Notes: generated from the letters alone by a model not told the origin. DNA of 64,000 nucleotides from G965216695 sp965216695 (GCA_965216695.1 OZ244212.1:2852001-2916000), one strand, 5' to 3'. Numbered from the stretch's first letter, positions 44,035 to 52,920 are shown. A program made the numbers and translations.

Positions 44035-44295
44035 TCACAGGAAATACTGAACAAGCCAAGGGTAGGCGCAGAGGAAAGTAACTACCCGCCAGCGATAGTT
44101 GGGTACAGTCGCGTATCGTGTTTCACAATAACCCACGTGTTCACTAAGTCTGGGCCAAACCAGGTCTGCTTGAGGAGCACGCCAGTGAGTCGACTCCTAA
44201 ACTTTGCCCCCGGCGTGTTACATTTGCGTTCCATATCGGGCTAGAGTGCGACACTCAAAGTATTCTACGGTCGATAGCTGGACGGGGGAGAGTAA

Positions 44296-44799
44296 ATGGG
44301 ATTCGAAACACTACGATCCGCAATTGAGCTTCCTTTTCCGACGGGAATCGTCCGTGTACTAGGGGAAGATCTTAATGACTTGTTTACATGGCCCGCTTTG
44401 CGTACGGGACGCTATTTGTTGCAACGTGACAACTGGTTTGTGAGCTACGTTCATCAAGAATCTCCAGATGAATTCAATGTCGGCATATCTGACGACCCAA
44501 GTATCGAAAACGGCCACGAGCTGATGGTTACTATCAAGCGAATGGACAACGATCTTTATCGCCTATCGTCCGTTCGTTGGTTTAGACAATCCACAAGGAC
44601 TAGCTTTCCTGCTTATGCTTTGTTTCGATTTTACAGGCGAAGAGCGAACAGTAGCCCCGCTTTCACCGTTGAAATGATCTCCAATAGAGCCGGGGGTGAG
44701 AAAGGAGATTTCGCACTGATCAGCAAGGACGTTGTCAAGCTTATCGCCAGACGATACGCCGATACGAGCGATGTCTGGGAGCGGTCTTGGCACGGGTGA
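44296..44799 (+). CDS. Hypothetical protein
   Basis: A 167-residue protein, not recognised. It begins FETLRSAIELPFPTGIVRVLGEDLN and has aromatic-rich stretches (FRFYRRRANSSPAFTVEM). GGGGAG precedes ATG 44296. It is A+T-richer than most of the window and stands alone, 261 bases after the DUF547 gene; nothing else is visible in that gap. Confidence 0.6.
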   Translation: MGFETLRSAIELPFPTGIVRVLGEDLNDLFTWPALRTGRYLLQRDNWFVSYVHQESPDEFNVGISDDPSIENGHELMVTIKRMDNDLYRLSSVRWFRQSTRTSFPAYALFRFYRRRANSSPAFTVEMISNRAGGEKGDFALISKDVVKLIARRYADTSDVWERSWHG

Positions 44800-44951
44800 A
44801 ACAGAGTTTGGTTTGATTACGAGCGCCACAAGGAGAAGGAGCAAACGAGATAGCATCTCGGCAATGAGTCCGACGGCTGCAAAAACATCGACCATTCATC
44901 AAGTCGCCCCGAGCCTCGCGCGCACCCCGGCGTTGGTGGGAATGTCGTAGA

Positions 44952-45455
44952 CTACGATTCCAGACTTTGTGGAAAAAACTCTGCAGATTGTTCTAGTTCC
45001 CCACTCCTTAAGGAGTCTACAAGCGCTATGAATTCCGGTGTGAATGTGGAGGAAATTTGGGCCCAAACGACCTGTACGCCCTCAGATTTGAAATAGCCTG
45101 CCATATCGCGCTCACAGGTCCTCCAGAAATCTTCGTCGATCAAACCACCAACGAACTGCAGATAGGTCTTAAACCACATCATGGTCATGGCGCCGACATG
45201 ATGAGTGAACATTGTAGATTCGACCGCGTTTAGCGAAGACGGATCAGCCATCCCTTTCAGCGTAATTTCCGTCAGTTCCCTATTCCCTGACATTCCATGC
45301 CCGTACTGAATGAACGAATTCATTGACTCACTCACAGTCGATAACTTTGTAAACTTCGTGCTCGAACGAATTTGTGTTGCCAAGTAGAGCAGCGAAACAA
45401 CAACACCGGCGGCGCCGACGACCTCGCCGATGGCTCCTATTGCGTCCCAGTTCAT
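44952..45455 (-). CDS. Single-TM family protein, paralogue 1
   Basis: A 167-residue protein with one N-terminal membrane segment (IGEVVGAAGVVVSLLYLATQ) ending in a Q-I-R motif, then a helical soluble domain with the pattern G-L-I-D-E-D-F-W. These features recur in four other frames at 45.6-49.0 kb, defining a local family I cannot name. The start has AAGGGGG and the leader CAGGTAAGG, which resembles that of the frameshifted paralogue at 47.1 kb. Confidence 0.72.
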   Translation of the reverse strand: MNWDAIGAIGEVVGAAGVVVSLLYLATQIRSSTKFTKLSTVSESMNSFIQYGHGMSGNRELTEITLKGMADPSSLNAVESTMFTHHVGAMTMMWFKTYLQFVGGLIDEDFWRTCERDMAGYFKSEGVQVVWAQISSTFTPEFIALVDSLRSGELEQSAEFFPQSLES

Positions 45456-45564
45456 CGCTTCCCCCTTACCTGTCGGAAGAATTGTCTAGCTTACACGCCA
45501 CCACACGACGAACGAACGAAGCGGGCCGCAAACGGGCGCGTCAGAGGAGCAAAATTTTCTGAGT

Positions 45565-45728
45565 TCATGAGGACGAGACTCTCTCCTGTGCTGTTTCCGC
45601 GCGCGACTGATAGGTGTCTACGCTTTGATTGCGTCACTGTTCTGTTGAATCTCAATTGCCAGAAAGACGAAACCACCGATTACGCCTAGGTTTGCGATCA
45701 ACGTGAGCCACTGATTGGGTCGATCCAC
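45565..45728 (-). pseudogene. Remnant of single-TM family (paralogue 2)
   Basis: A GTG start at 45728 with a strong AGAGGAG site opens a 36-residue peptide with the family's start (WLTLIANLGVIGGFVFLAIE) and QQNSDAIKA, then a TAG at 45618. Reading on in the -1 frame gives TYQSRAETAQERVSSS before a stop at 45565, matching what would be expected next in such a protein. I read this as a frameshifted, truncated copy. Confidence 0.65.
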
Positions 45729-45948
45729 GAGCTATCTCCTCTAAACAATAACAGGAGCGCACCGTAGAGAGTACCGATGTCCACGCTGGACCGGTTGTTG
45801 CCCTCAACTCTGGAACGTGAGCGGGGGCGTTCGAGAGCGCGATTCGGTGCACCAAACGGCGGAATTTTGCTGGAGCGTGATGGGAATATAATATGCGTAT
45901 GCGGGCATTCAGCCATAACGGGTCAACTGTGGGCCGAGGGGAGTATCA

Positions 45949-46455
45949 GTGAATCTGGAATCACTAGGTAATCTCGGCGAATTCATCGCGTCGATTGCCA
46001 CGCTCATAACACTCATCTATCTTGCCCTTCAGATAAAGCAGAACACCGCAGCAACGAAAATCAGCGCTAGTCAATCAATCATGTCTTCGCTAAACAATGC
46101 GCTGCAAGTTGCATCGTCCAGTCCGGATACTGCTCGAGCAACTGTGCTGGGGCAGACAGACTTCTCAAAGCTCTCGGATGACGAGAAAGCACAGTTTATG
46201 GTTTGGATGTTCTCTTGGTTCAGAACACTGGAACAGGCACACTTCTACTACACTCGTGGCTACCTGGACGAAGAGATCTGGCTTAGCCAAGTACGTCATC
46301 TGAATCAAGCTGTAAAAGCGGAGGGTGTACTGCTTTGGTGGGAATCGAGGCGGGCACTGTTTAGTGAGTCTTTCCAGAGATTGATTGAAACGGCGATGGC
46401 GAGCGAGCAACCAGTGCTGCATCCGCGCGATGTGATCAAGAAACTGTCCACGTAG
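45949..46455 (+). CDS. Single-TM family protein, paralogue 3
   Basis: A 168-residue protein on the opposite strand to its relatives. It has one membrane segment (LGEFIASIATLITLIYLALQ), the Q-I-K-Q-N-T motif, and the shared G-Y-L-D-E-E-I-W pattern near residue 107. GTG 45949 has AGGGGAG upstream. Soluble part looks helical. Function unknown; the repeated architecture suggests a sensor or anchor domain on the inner membrane. Confidence 0.72.
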   Translation: MNLESLGNLGEFIASIATLITLIYLALQIKQNTAATKISASQSIMSSLNNALQVASSSPDTARATVLGQTDFSKLSDDEKAQFMVWMFSWFRTLEQAHFYYTRGYLDEEIWLSQVRHLNQAVKAEGVLLWWESRRALFSESFQRLIETAMASEQPVLHPRDVIKKLST

Positions 46456-46500
46456 CGGGTGACCGAAACGGCCAACTGCGTGTATTGATTTCTTGGCCTT

Positions 46501-47095
46501 TCAGGGGGTGTGCGACGAATCGATCGTTGGTTCTGGAGTTTGGTTGTTTTGGGAGACGCCTTCTCCATTACCTTCAAGCGCTCTCGCTCCCTGATACATC
46601 CGGTAGAACCATTGGCTGGTGTGATCACGCGGCGCACTATTCAGTCCTTCGTTCACGGCTCCCCAAAACGAAGCGTCTGTAAATCCCTGTCCGTTCTGCC
46701 TAGTTGTCTCAAACCACACCCTACCCATCGGATAGTTAAAGTACCTCACGAAGGCGTTTCGCGCCTGCAACCAGATTTGTTCCGAGATTCGGCCCTCGAT
46801 GTATTCGGCGTATGCTTGCTGAGCGTTCGTTTGAGCGATGGACATGTATTTCCAGAACTGCACGAGCTCTCCCGGTGTTAGCGCTGTGGGATTGGTAATG
46901 GATTTGGCGAAAGCTTCGTAACCACTGTCGCCCATCAGGGCAACTTCAGCACTTGTGGCTCCGCCGCTTAGTGAGTGTTGCGACGCCTGTTGCATACTTT
47001 CGCGGTTGAGGTGTAGTTGGTTGGCGACGGCCAGGAATCCCAAAAAGGACGCCCAGATTCGCGAAAGTGCTAACCCATTGACTGAACCGTTCCAC
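46501..47095 (-). pseudogene. Single-TM family, paralogue 4, frameshifted in a T5 run
   Basis: From GTG 47095 the frame reads VERFSQWVSTFANLGVL, then leaves frame in the run TTTTT (47042-47046); removing one T restores LGFLAVANQLHLNRES and the rest to the stop at 46501, including the family pattern G-R-I-S-E-Q-I-W. The total length of 595 is one more than a multiple of three. It is either a real frameshift, a sequencing error or slippage. An IS element ends 13 bases before the start. Confidence 0.7.
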
Positions 47096-47138
47096 GATTC
47101 CCTTACCTTGACGTGCCCCAGGTCTTGCGTTCACCCGC

Positions 47139-48005
47139 CTAAGCTTGTTTAGCTCGTTTTTCATACTCGACCGGGCTGATCCCGCCCAAGGTAGAGTGCC
47201 GCCGCTTCGGATTGTAGAAGCGCTCGATGTAATCAAAGATATCGGCGCGCGCTTCGTTCCGTGTTCGATAACGGTGACGACTGACCCGATCGTCCTTCAT
47301 CCGTGAGAAGAAGCTCTCCATCACGGCATTGTCATGGCACTCGCCCGAACGACTCATACTGCATTGGATCCCGTTGTCTTTCAGGAGCTTCTGGAACTGT
47401 TCCGCCGTATATTGGCTGCCTTGATCGCTATGATGCAGCAGATCCGCGTGCGGTCGTCGACGCCAAATCGCCATCATCAGCGCGTCCGTCACGAGATCGG
47501 TCGTCATCCGGGGCTTCATGGACCAACCGACGATGCGCCGTGAGAACAGGTCCAGAACCCCAGCAACGTATAACCAGCCTTCGGTGGTCCACACATAGGT
47601 GAAGTCCGCTACCCACTTCTGGTTTGGCGCCGTTGCCGTAAACGCGCGATCCAGCGTATTTGGCGCTATTGAGCTCTCCAGACGTGTGCCTGTATCCACC
47701 GGTCGCTTCCGCCGTTTCGGTTGTGCAACGAGGCCTAAAGCCCGTACCAGGCGGGCTACGCGTTCTCTACCGACCTCATGCCCCCAGTCGAGCAGATCGG
47801 GCCAGATACGGCGCACGCCGTAGGTCCGGTCACTGTCTTTGAAGCTGCGACGGATGTCGCGGATCAGGGTTTCGTCGTAGGTCGTTCGATTGCTGGGCGG
47901 TCTTGAGCGCCAACTATAGAAACCACTTGGCGAGACATCGAGCACCTCGCACATCCAGGTTACCGGCCAGATCCCTCGATGCTTCGCGATGAACTCGAAC
48001 CTCAC
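47139..48005 (-). CDS. IS3-family transposase OrfB (DDE integrase)
   Basis: A 288-residue retroviral-type integrase domain. An HTH_21-like segment (VCEVLDVSPSGFYSW) is followed by the catalytic D-D-E: Asp in VADFTYVW, Asp in HHSDQGSQYT and Glu in AVMESFFSRMKDD. It starts with GTG 48005 overlapping the orfA stop (GTGA), but is normally made as a fusion OrfAB by -1 frameshifting. Intact, so likely functional. Confidence 0.95.
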   Translation of the reverse strand: MRFEFIAKHRGIWPVTWMCEVLDVSPSGFYSWRSRPPSNRTTYDETLIRDIRRSFKDSDRTYGVRRIWPDLLDWGHEVGRERVARLVRALGLVAQPKRRKRPVDTGTRLESSIAPNTLDRAFTATAPNQKWVADFTYVWTTEGWLYVAGVLDLFSRRIVGWSMKPRMTTDLVTDALMMAIWRRRPHADLLHHSDQGSQYTAEQFQKLLKDNGIQCSMSRSGECHDNAVMESFFSRMKDDRVSRHRYRTRNEARADIFDYIERFYNPKRRHSTLGGISPVEYEKRAKQA

Positions 48006-48292
48006 GTCGAATCCTTGGCGAAGTAGGCCGCTGCCTTTTTTAAAATGTCGCGCTCGGCCTTGAGTTTGCGGATCTCGTTCTTTAGCTGCGCTACCTCGGC
48101 CTGTTCGGGCTTCATCTGTCCGGCACCCGGAAAGGCGTGCGCCGGGTCATCCCGATACTGTCGAACCCACTTGCGTAGCAAGTTCTCGTGGATGTCGAGA
48201 TCTCGAGCGGCCTGAGAAACACTCAGGCCACGCTCACTGACCAACCGAACCGCCTCCAGCTTGAACTCCCGTGTGAAGCTTCTTCGTGTCAT
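48002..48292 (-). CDS. IS3-family OrfA (helix-turn-helix)
   Basis: A 96-residue DNA-binding protein with an HTH (SFTREFKLEAVRLVSERGLSVSQAARDL) and a leucine-zipper-like tail (EVAQLKNEIRKLKAERDILKKA). The bases TTTTAAAAAAGG close to its end form an A6G slippery site; shifting by -1 joins GSGLLRQGFDV to OrfB without a break, supporting programmed frameshifting. Confidence 0.93.
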   Translation of the reverse strand: MTRRSFTREFKLEAVRLVSERGLSVSQAARDLDIHENLLRKWVRQYRDDPAHAFPGAGQMKPEQAEVAQLKNEIRKLKAERDILKKAAAYFAKDST

Positions 48293-48451
48293 AACCGTCC
48301 TCCAGGTTCATCATCTCACCTAATCTCGGTGAACGTGAAACCTGGGGCACGTCACCTGCAGTGCTTCTTCAGAGGGTAACCCGAAGAGTTTAATGCATGT
48401 GGGGTGCCAAAAGATCGTAAACCAATAATAGATTCAACGGCGACTTTGTCG

Positions 48452-49009
48452 TTAATGGTTGGTGACAGGTATTTGTTTTGCTATTTCCGAAGCTGCCTCC
48501 ATTCGTTCGATTAGCGGATTCGCCAACATGCGTTTTTCAGCTAGTCCGCGCATCAGCTTCAAATCTCTATAGCGCGGATCTTCTGCAGTTAGTGAAGCTA
48601 GAACCTGATCCAGCCACGCCAATCCGTAAGGACAACTGAATGATTGAAAGTTGATTCTGACGAAACCTTCTGCGTTTATCGTGTCGGAGGTGCCGTAGTA
48701 GCCTGCCTCAGAGAGAACGCGTGCTCGGTTATACTGTTTGAATATAGCTAGGTATACACGATCTGCTACAAAATAATCCTGTGGTGTAGCGTTGTTTGGA
48801 TCGAACATAACGCGCCACATTGCAGTTTCAGGCGTTTCACCCACCAATGCCAGCTCCCTGGTTACCGTTGACTCAAGATTGTTACTGAATAGCTCTGCAC
48901 CTGTGATGGCATTGGATTGGAAAATTTGAGCGGAAACAAGAATCAGTCCGGCCAGTATTCCAAGGTTCGCTCCGATCTGAAGCCACGAACCAACCTTACT
49001 CGATTCCAT
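48452..49009 (-). CDS. Single-TM family protein, paralogue 5
   Basis: A 185-residue protein with the family N-terminus (VGSWLQIGANLGILAGLILVSAQ) and QSNAITGAE, then a helical domain with the run DYFVADRVYLAIFKQYNRARVL. It lacks the G-x-[IL]-x-E-x-[FI]-W box of paralogues 1, 3 and 4. ATG 49009 lies after a weak site, so a start slightly upstream is possible. It is separated from paralogue 4 by the IS. Confidence 0.7.
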   Translation of the reverse strand: MESSKVGSWLQIGANLGILAGLILVSAQIFQSNAITGAELFSNNLESTVTRELALVGETPETAMWRVMFDPNNATPQDYFVADRVYLAIFKQYNRARVLSEAGYYGTSDTINAEGFVRINFQSFSCPYGLAWLDQVLASLTAEDPRYRDLKLMRGLAEKRMLANPLIERMEAASEIAKQIPVTNH

Positions 49010-49242
49010 AGTCTGTTCATCTAAGAAAATTGACACAGAATATCCTAACTCCGGCGTCGCTGAGCGAACGGCAGCAATGGGTCGATGAGAGGACTGTTGA
49101 TACAAAGGAACGGGAACACAAGAAAGCTGTTACAAGGGCAAATATCGGTAACGAACTCACTGAAGCGGAAACAACTTCGTTTCGCAAAGTTGCCACTAGA
49201 CGGCGGGGCTAAGTCGGCCGCTCATACTTCCGGGGTTTGCAC

Positions 49243-49653
49243 TTAGCGCCTATCCGTTTCGGGAATCCTGTGAATGCTGTCAATGTTGGTAGCCCAAGGC
49301 ATTCCAGATTGGCAGAACCCTTGCGCCTTCGGAGTCAACTCACGGCGCTGTTTGATGACGCCGACGCGTAAATTGAAAGGTCCTGCGGTTTCGCCCGACG
49401 TCGAGTAGATGGCCGAACCGCAGTCTCCGCAGAACGCGACCCGTACCTTTTTTCCGCTTCCCCCGATTTTGACGTAGGTCTTCGGACTGCCTTCAAACCG
49501 GACCTGTTCGGGTGGAACTCCGAACACACTTACGCGATACGGCGCGCTGGAAAAGGTCTGGCAATCCGTACAGTGGCAGATCACGACGTTGTCCGGATTA
49601 ATCTCTGCTTCGTATGTAATGCGCCCACAGTGGCAGCGCCCGTCAACTTTCAT
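49243..49653 (-). CDS. GFA-family zinc protein (copy 3)
   Basis: A 136-residue protein with GRCHCG, CHCTDC and AFCGDCGSA, the full set of zinc ligands of the GFA fold. It starts MKVDGRCHCG. It diverges from the Baeyer-Villiger-type monooxygenase gene, 158 bases away, and so might process or respond to a thiol-conjugate in the same setting, but no sequence shows this. Confidence 0.85.
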   Translation of the reverse strand: MKVDGRCHCGRITYEAEINPDNVVICHCTDCQTFSSAPYRVSVFGVPPEQVRFEGSPKTYVKIGGSGKKVRVAFCGDCGSAIYSTSGETAGPFNLRVGVIKQRRELTPKAQGFCQSGMPWATNIDSIHRIPETDRR

Positions 49654-49811
49654 TCAAGAGCTCTCAAGGCTGTGTTTCCCAAGTAATCGCATGATACGCG
49701 CCATTCGCACGCCAGTCGGACGCACGTTTGCCCTCCAGGTAGACACTCGCGGTGTGTGGCGTTCAAATAGGGGTGACAACAGAAAGTAGTGTGGGCACCC
49801 CGGAGGCGGTA

Positions 49812-51650
49812 ATGGCGAGTGAGCGAGAGCGGTTGCACAACATGTTCCCGGATCTGGATTTCGATCCGGATGCGTTGCGTGCCAAGTACCGGTACGAGCG
49901 GGATCGGCGGGTCCGGATGGACGGAGAAGCTCAGTACCTGGAGGCATCGGAGGAGTTTGCGCACTATGCAACCAGTGACCCCTATGCGGATCCGGATCCG
50001 GATCGATCGGCGCTGACGCTCGACATCGACGTGGCCGTGATCGGCGGTGGTTTCAGCGGATTGATGGCCGCGGCGCGTTTGAAAGAGCGCGGCGTAACGA
50101 ATTTCAGGCTGATCGAGGCGGGCGGTGATTTCGGAGGAACCTGGTACTGGAACCGCTATCCGGGCGCTCAGTGCGATATCGAATCGTACTGCTACCTGCC
50201 GTTGCTCGAGGAAACGGGTTACATGCCGAAGGAGAAGTATTCGTATGCGCCGGAAATTTTCGAGCATACGAAGCGCGTTGGCGAGTATTTCGGACTTTAC
50301 GAGAACGCGTTGTTTCAGACACGGGTAACGGAGCTCCGATGGCTCGACGACGAGCAGCGGTGGCAGGTATCGACGGATCATGGGGACGACATACGCGCGC
50401 GCTTCGTCATTCAGGCGACGGGCCCAGCTAACCGACCGAAACTCCCTGGAATTCCCGGCATTGGCGATTTCCAGGGACACTCCTTTCACACCTCGCGGTG
50501 GGACTACGAGTACACTGGCGGTGATCACACCGGCAACCTGACCAAGCTTGCTGACAAGCGTATAGCCGTGATCGGCACCGGCGCAACGGCGATTCAGTGT
50601 GTTCCGTTCCTCGGCGAGCATGCGCAAACCCTATACGTGTTTCAGCGCACGCCGTCATCGGTTGACTTAAGGGGCAACAAACCTACTGATGAGTCCTGGT
50701 ATAGAGAGTTGCAACCTGGATGGCAGAGGGCGCGGCGTGAGAATTTTGCCGCGGTACTCCTCGGACAGTCGTTTGCGGAAGATCTTGTGGCCGATGGCTG
50801 GACCGATATTGCTCGCAGAATCGGTATTTCGCTGTTGAATCGCCGCTCGGATTCCGGGGATCTGGACATGGGCGAGATACTTCTGCGTTCGGAGATCGCA
50901 GACTTTCAAAAGATGAATGAGATACGTGAGCGGGTAGACGAATCAGTTCAGAATGTGGACGCAGCGGAAGCGCTTAAGCCCTGGTACCGGCAGTTCTGTA
51001 AGCGACCCACGTTCAACGACGAATACCTGGCCACGTTCAATCGTAACAATGTGCACCTGGTGGACGTGTCGCACCAGAAAGGCGTGGAACGCATAACAGC
51101 CAACGCGGTTGTGGCGAATGGTGTTGAGTACGAAGTGGATTGCATCATCTATGCTACCGGGTTCGAAATCACTACCTCAGCTCACCGGCGCGTCGACTTC
51201 GACACGATCGGCCGTAACGGTCAATCGCTTTACGAGCATTGGAAAGACGGTTTCCGAACGCTGCATGGGCTGTCGAGTTACGGGTTTCCCAACTGGTTTA
51301 CGATTGGTATCAACCAGAATGGGTTGTCACCGAACATGACCGCGATGTTTGATGACCAGGCCGTCCACGTCGCATACATCATCAACGACGTGCTTGGGCG
51401 GGGTTTCGCACAGGTTGAACCCACCGCGGAGGCCGAGGCGGCCTGGGTGGATGAGATTATCCGGTTGGCCGGTAGCGGAGCGACCGCGTTTCTGTCGGAA
51501 TGCACGCCGGGGTACTACAACCGGGAGGGGCAGACCGGTAGCGGTGCGAGCATGCAGAACGCAGCGTATGCGCCGGGGATCAACGCGTTCAATACGCTAC
51601 TGGCTGCGTGGCGCGAGCAGGGAGACCTTGCGGGTATGAGCGTTCGCTGA
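49812..51650 (+). CDS. Flavin-binding Baeyer-Villiger-type monooxygenase
   Basis: A 612-residue flavoenzyme with two Rossmann motifs: FAD-binding VIGGGFSGLMAAARL, NADPH-binding VIGTGATAIQ, and the Baeyer-Villiger fingerprint F-x-G-x3-H-T-x2-W-D (FQGHSFHTSRWD). The segment GGTWYWNRYPGAQCDIESYCY is typical of cyclohexanone/phenylacetone monooxygenases, which turn ketones to esters with O2. ATG 49812 is preceded by GGAGG. The N-terminal extension of about 70 residues fits the family. Confidence 0.93.
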   Translation: MASERERLHNMFPDLDFDPDALRAKYRYERDRRVRMDGEAQYLEASEEFAHYATSDPYADPDPDRSALTLDIDVAVIGGGFSGLMAAARLKERGVTNFRLIEAGGDFGGTWYWNRYPGAQCDIESYCYLPLLEETGYMPKEKYSYAPEIFEHTKRVGEYFGLYENALFQTRVTELRWLDDEQRWQVSTDHGDDIRARFVIQATGPANRPKLPGIPGIGDFQGHSFHTSRWDYEYTGGDHTGNLTKLADKRIAVIGTGATAIQCVPFLGEHAQTLYVFQRTPSSVDLRGNKPTDESWYRELQPGWQRARRENFAAVLLGQSFAEDLVADGWTDIARRIGISLLNRRSDSGDLDMGEILLRSEIADFQKMNEIRERVDESVQNVDAAEALKPWYRQFCKRPTFNDEYLATFNRNNVHLVDVSHQKGVERITANAVVANGVEYEVDCIIYATGFEITTSAHRRVDFDTIGRNGQSLYEHWKDGFRTLHGLSSYGFPNWFTIGINQNGLSPNMTAMFDDQAVHVAYIINDVLGRGFAQVEPTAEAEAAWVDEIIRLAGSGATAFLSECTPGYYNREGQTGSGASMQNAAYAPGINAFNTLLAAWREQGDLAGMSVR

Positions 51651-51653
51651 ACC

Positions 51654-52004
51654 TCAGACTGGGCTTGCTGCCTTTGCCGCTTGCTTGATCAACGCTTCGA
51701 GCGAGTCGTCGATTGCATCCAGGTGAGCAACCTTCACGTGCCGCATGGATTTACCCGTTCCTGCAAGACGCTTAGCGGGATCGGAGAGCGTTGCGCCGTT
51801 GTGAAACTGCAGGTTGACCCAACGGGTGTGCGGCGCGATCGCACAGAACTTGTGGCCACTGCCATAGGAAATCACCTTCCAACCGGTGTGCAGGGTTTCA
51901 CTTGCGTCGGAAACCGATGCCTTTATCACATGCCGTAGATGTTGGGAGATCTCGGAAATATCGTCGGAATACCCGTCAAGGAACGCATCGATGTCAGAGG
52001 CCAT
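51654..52004 (-). CDS. DUF1801 protein, copy 2
   Basis: A 116-residue DUF1801 protein: IDAFLDGYSDDISEISQHLRHVIKASV, then TLHTGWKVISYGSGHKFCAIAPHTRWVNLQFHNGATL and LEALIKQAAK. It is shorter than copy 1 and less similar. The stop sits 3 bases from the monooxygenase's stop, convergently. Confidence 0.84.
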   Translation of the reverse strand: MASDIDAFLDGYSDDISEISQHLRHVIKASVSDASETLHTGWKVISYGSGHKFCAIAPHTRWVNLQFHNGATLSDPAKRLAGTGKSMRHVKVAHLDAIDDSLEALIKQAAKAASPV

Positions 52005-52021
52005 AACAGCTTACCCGTGAT

Positions 52022-52402
52022 TCAAGATTCGTGAAGAATGCAGAACGGATTGCCTTCCGGGTCGAGCAGCGTTGTCCAACCCTCGGCAACGTCGCGTACG
52101 GTGGCACCTAATCCGCACAGCCGTTCGACTTCCTCTTGCGCGGCGTTGCAGTTCAGATCGAGGTGCCAACGGTTCCTTCCGGTGGCGATCGCGCCTGCTT
52201 TCTGGAAACAGAGCGTAGGCCCTGGCCCGTCCACCATCACAGTTGTATCCGTTTCCGGTGTCAAACCGAGGCTTGCGAGTCGCGCAATCTCGGCGTCGTC
52301 ATAAGGCCTCACTGCGTAGCCCTCCAATGCCTCCGCCCAGAAGCGTGCCAGAGTTGCGGGATGGAAAGCGTCTACCGTGATCGTCGCGATCTGTGATGTC
52401 AT
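52022..52402 (-). CDS. Glyoxalase-like (VOC) protein
   Basis: A 126-residue VOC protein: VDAFHPATLARFWAEALEGY, then RWHLDLNCNAAQEEVERLCGLGATVRDV and a final WTTLLDPEGNPFCIL. One metal-ligand position looks replaced in the first half, so it may not be a metal enzyme. It is part of a seven-gene minus-strand run to 54.7 kb. Confidence 0.86.
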   Translation of the reverse strand: MTSQIATITVDAFHPATLARFWAEALEGYAVRPYDDAEIARLASLGLTPETDTTVMVDGPGPTLCFQKAGAIATGRNRWHLDLNCNAAQEEVERLCGLGATVRDVAEGWTTLLDPEGNPFCILHES

Positions 52403-52407
52403 TCGTA

Positions 52408-52920
52408 CTAGTTTTCGCGGTGGTTGGAAGACGGCGCCTCCAATTCGAGTTCCATCAGCGCACCCACGTAGTTGGGATGTTGCTCAACGCGTGAGACTTC
52501 GCTGAACCCGTAGTCCACGTAGTAGCGAAGTAGGCGTTCGTTGTCGGCGTGACAGTCCAGCCGGAGCTGTTTCAGACCCGCTGCGATCGCCGTGTTGCGG
52601 CACCAGTCCAGAATGGCTTTCCCCACCTTCTGCCCAGCGATTCGCCTCGAAACGACGATTCCGGAAACGTACGCCGCGTCCGTGTGATCTGCCCACCATG
52701 AACTTTCGCAAGAGTATGAAAAAAACCCAACGGCCGCATCGAGCAGCAGTGCCTTGTACAAACTGCCGCTCTCGACGGCCGCTCGCAAGTGAGCGCGATA
52801 CGGTTCGTGGGCGGCAGGAACCCACTGCGTGAGTCCGAGGGACCTTACAAAGGCCTGTGCGTCTTGCGCGAGTCGCACGTAATCGTCTATGTCGTGGTGC
52901 TCGGCGCGTGCTATCTGCAT
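52408..52920 (-). CDS. GNAT-family acetyltransferase
   Basis: A 170-residue GNAT protein: YVSGIVVSRRIAGQKVGKAILDWCRNTAIAAGLKQLRLDCHADNERLLRYYVDYGFSEV, with the R-x-x-G-x-K-x-G/A acetyl-CoA loop as RRIAGQKVGKA. ATG 52920 is taken as the start; an ATG 18 bases upstream is possible. Substrate unknown. Confidence 0.83.
   Translation of the reverse strand: MQIARAEHHDIDDYVRLAQDAQAFVRSLGLTQWVPAAHEPYRAHLRAAVESGSLYKALLLDAAVGFFSYSCESSWWADHTDAAYVSGIVVSRRIAGQKVGKAILDWCRNTAIAAGLKQLRLDCHADNERLLRYYVDYGFSEVSRVEQHPNYVGALMELELEAPSSNHREN

Larger units (their letters stand above)
47109..48354 (-). mobile_element. IS3-family insertion sequence (1246 bp)
   Basis: The ends are imperfect 27-base inverted repeats starting TGACGTGCCCCAGGT, one at 47109 and the other ending at 48354. 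Direct repeats of the target, CCT, flank both ends (47106-47108 and 48355-48357). Two overlapping frames, orfA and orfB, are present with a slippery A AAA AAG run near the end of orfA. The element looks complete and recently active. It lies between two members of the single-TM family, 13 bases upstream of paralogue 4's start. Confidence 0.93.

Noticed and set aside
44563..44895. 110-residue minus-strand frame with a hydrophobic start
   Set aside because: Overlaps the plus-strand hypothetical gene over most of its length, and its start has no ribosome site.
49030..49212. 60-residue plus-strand frame in the gap before the GFA gene
   Set aside because: Polar, with no ribosome site or family sign; the 233-base gap otherwise shows nothing.
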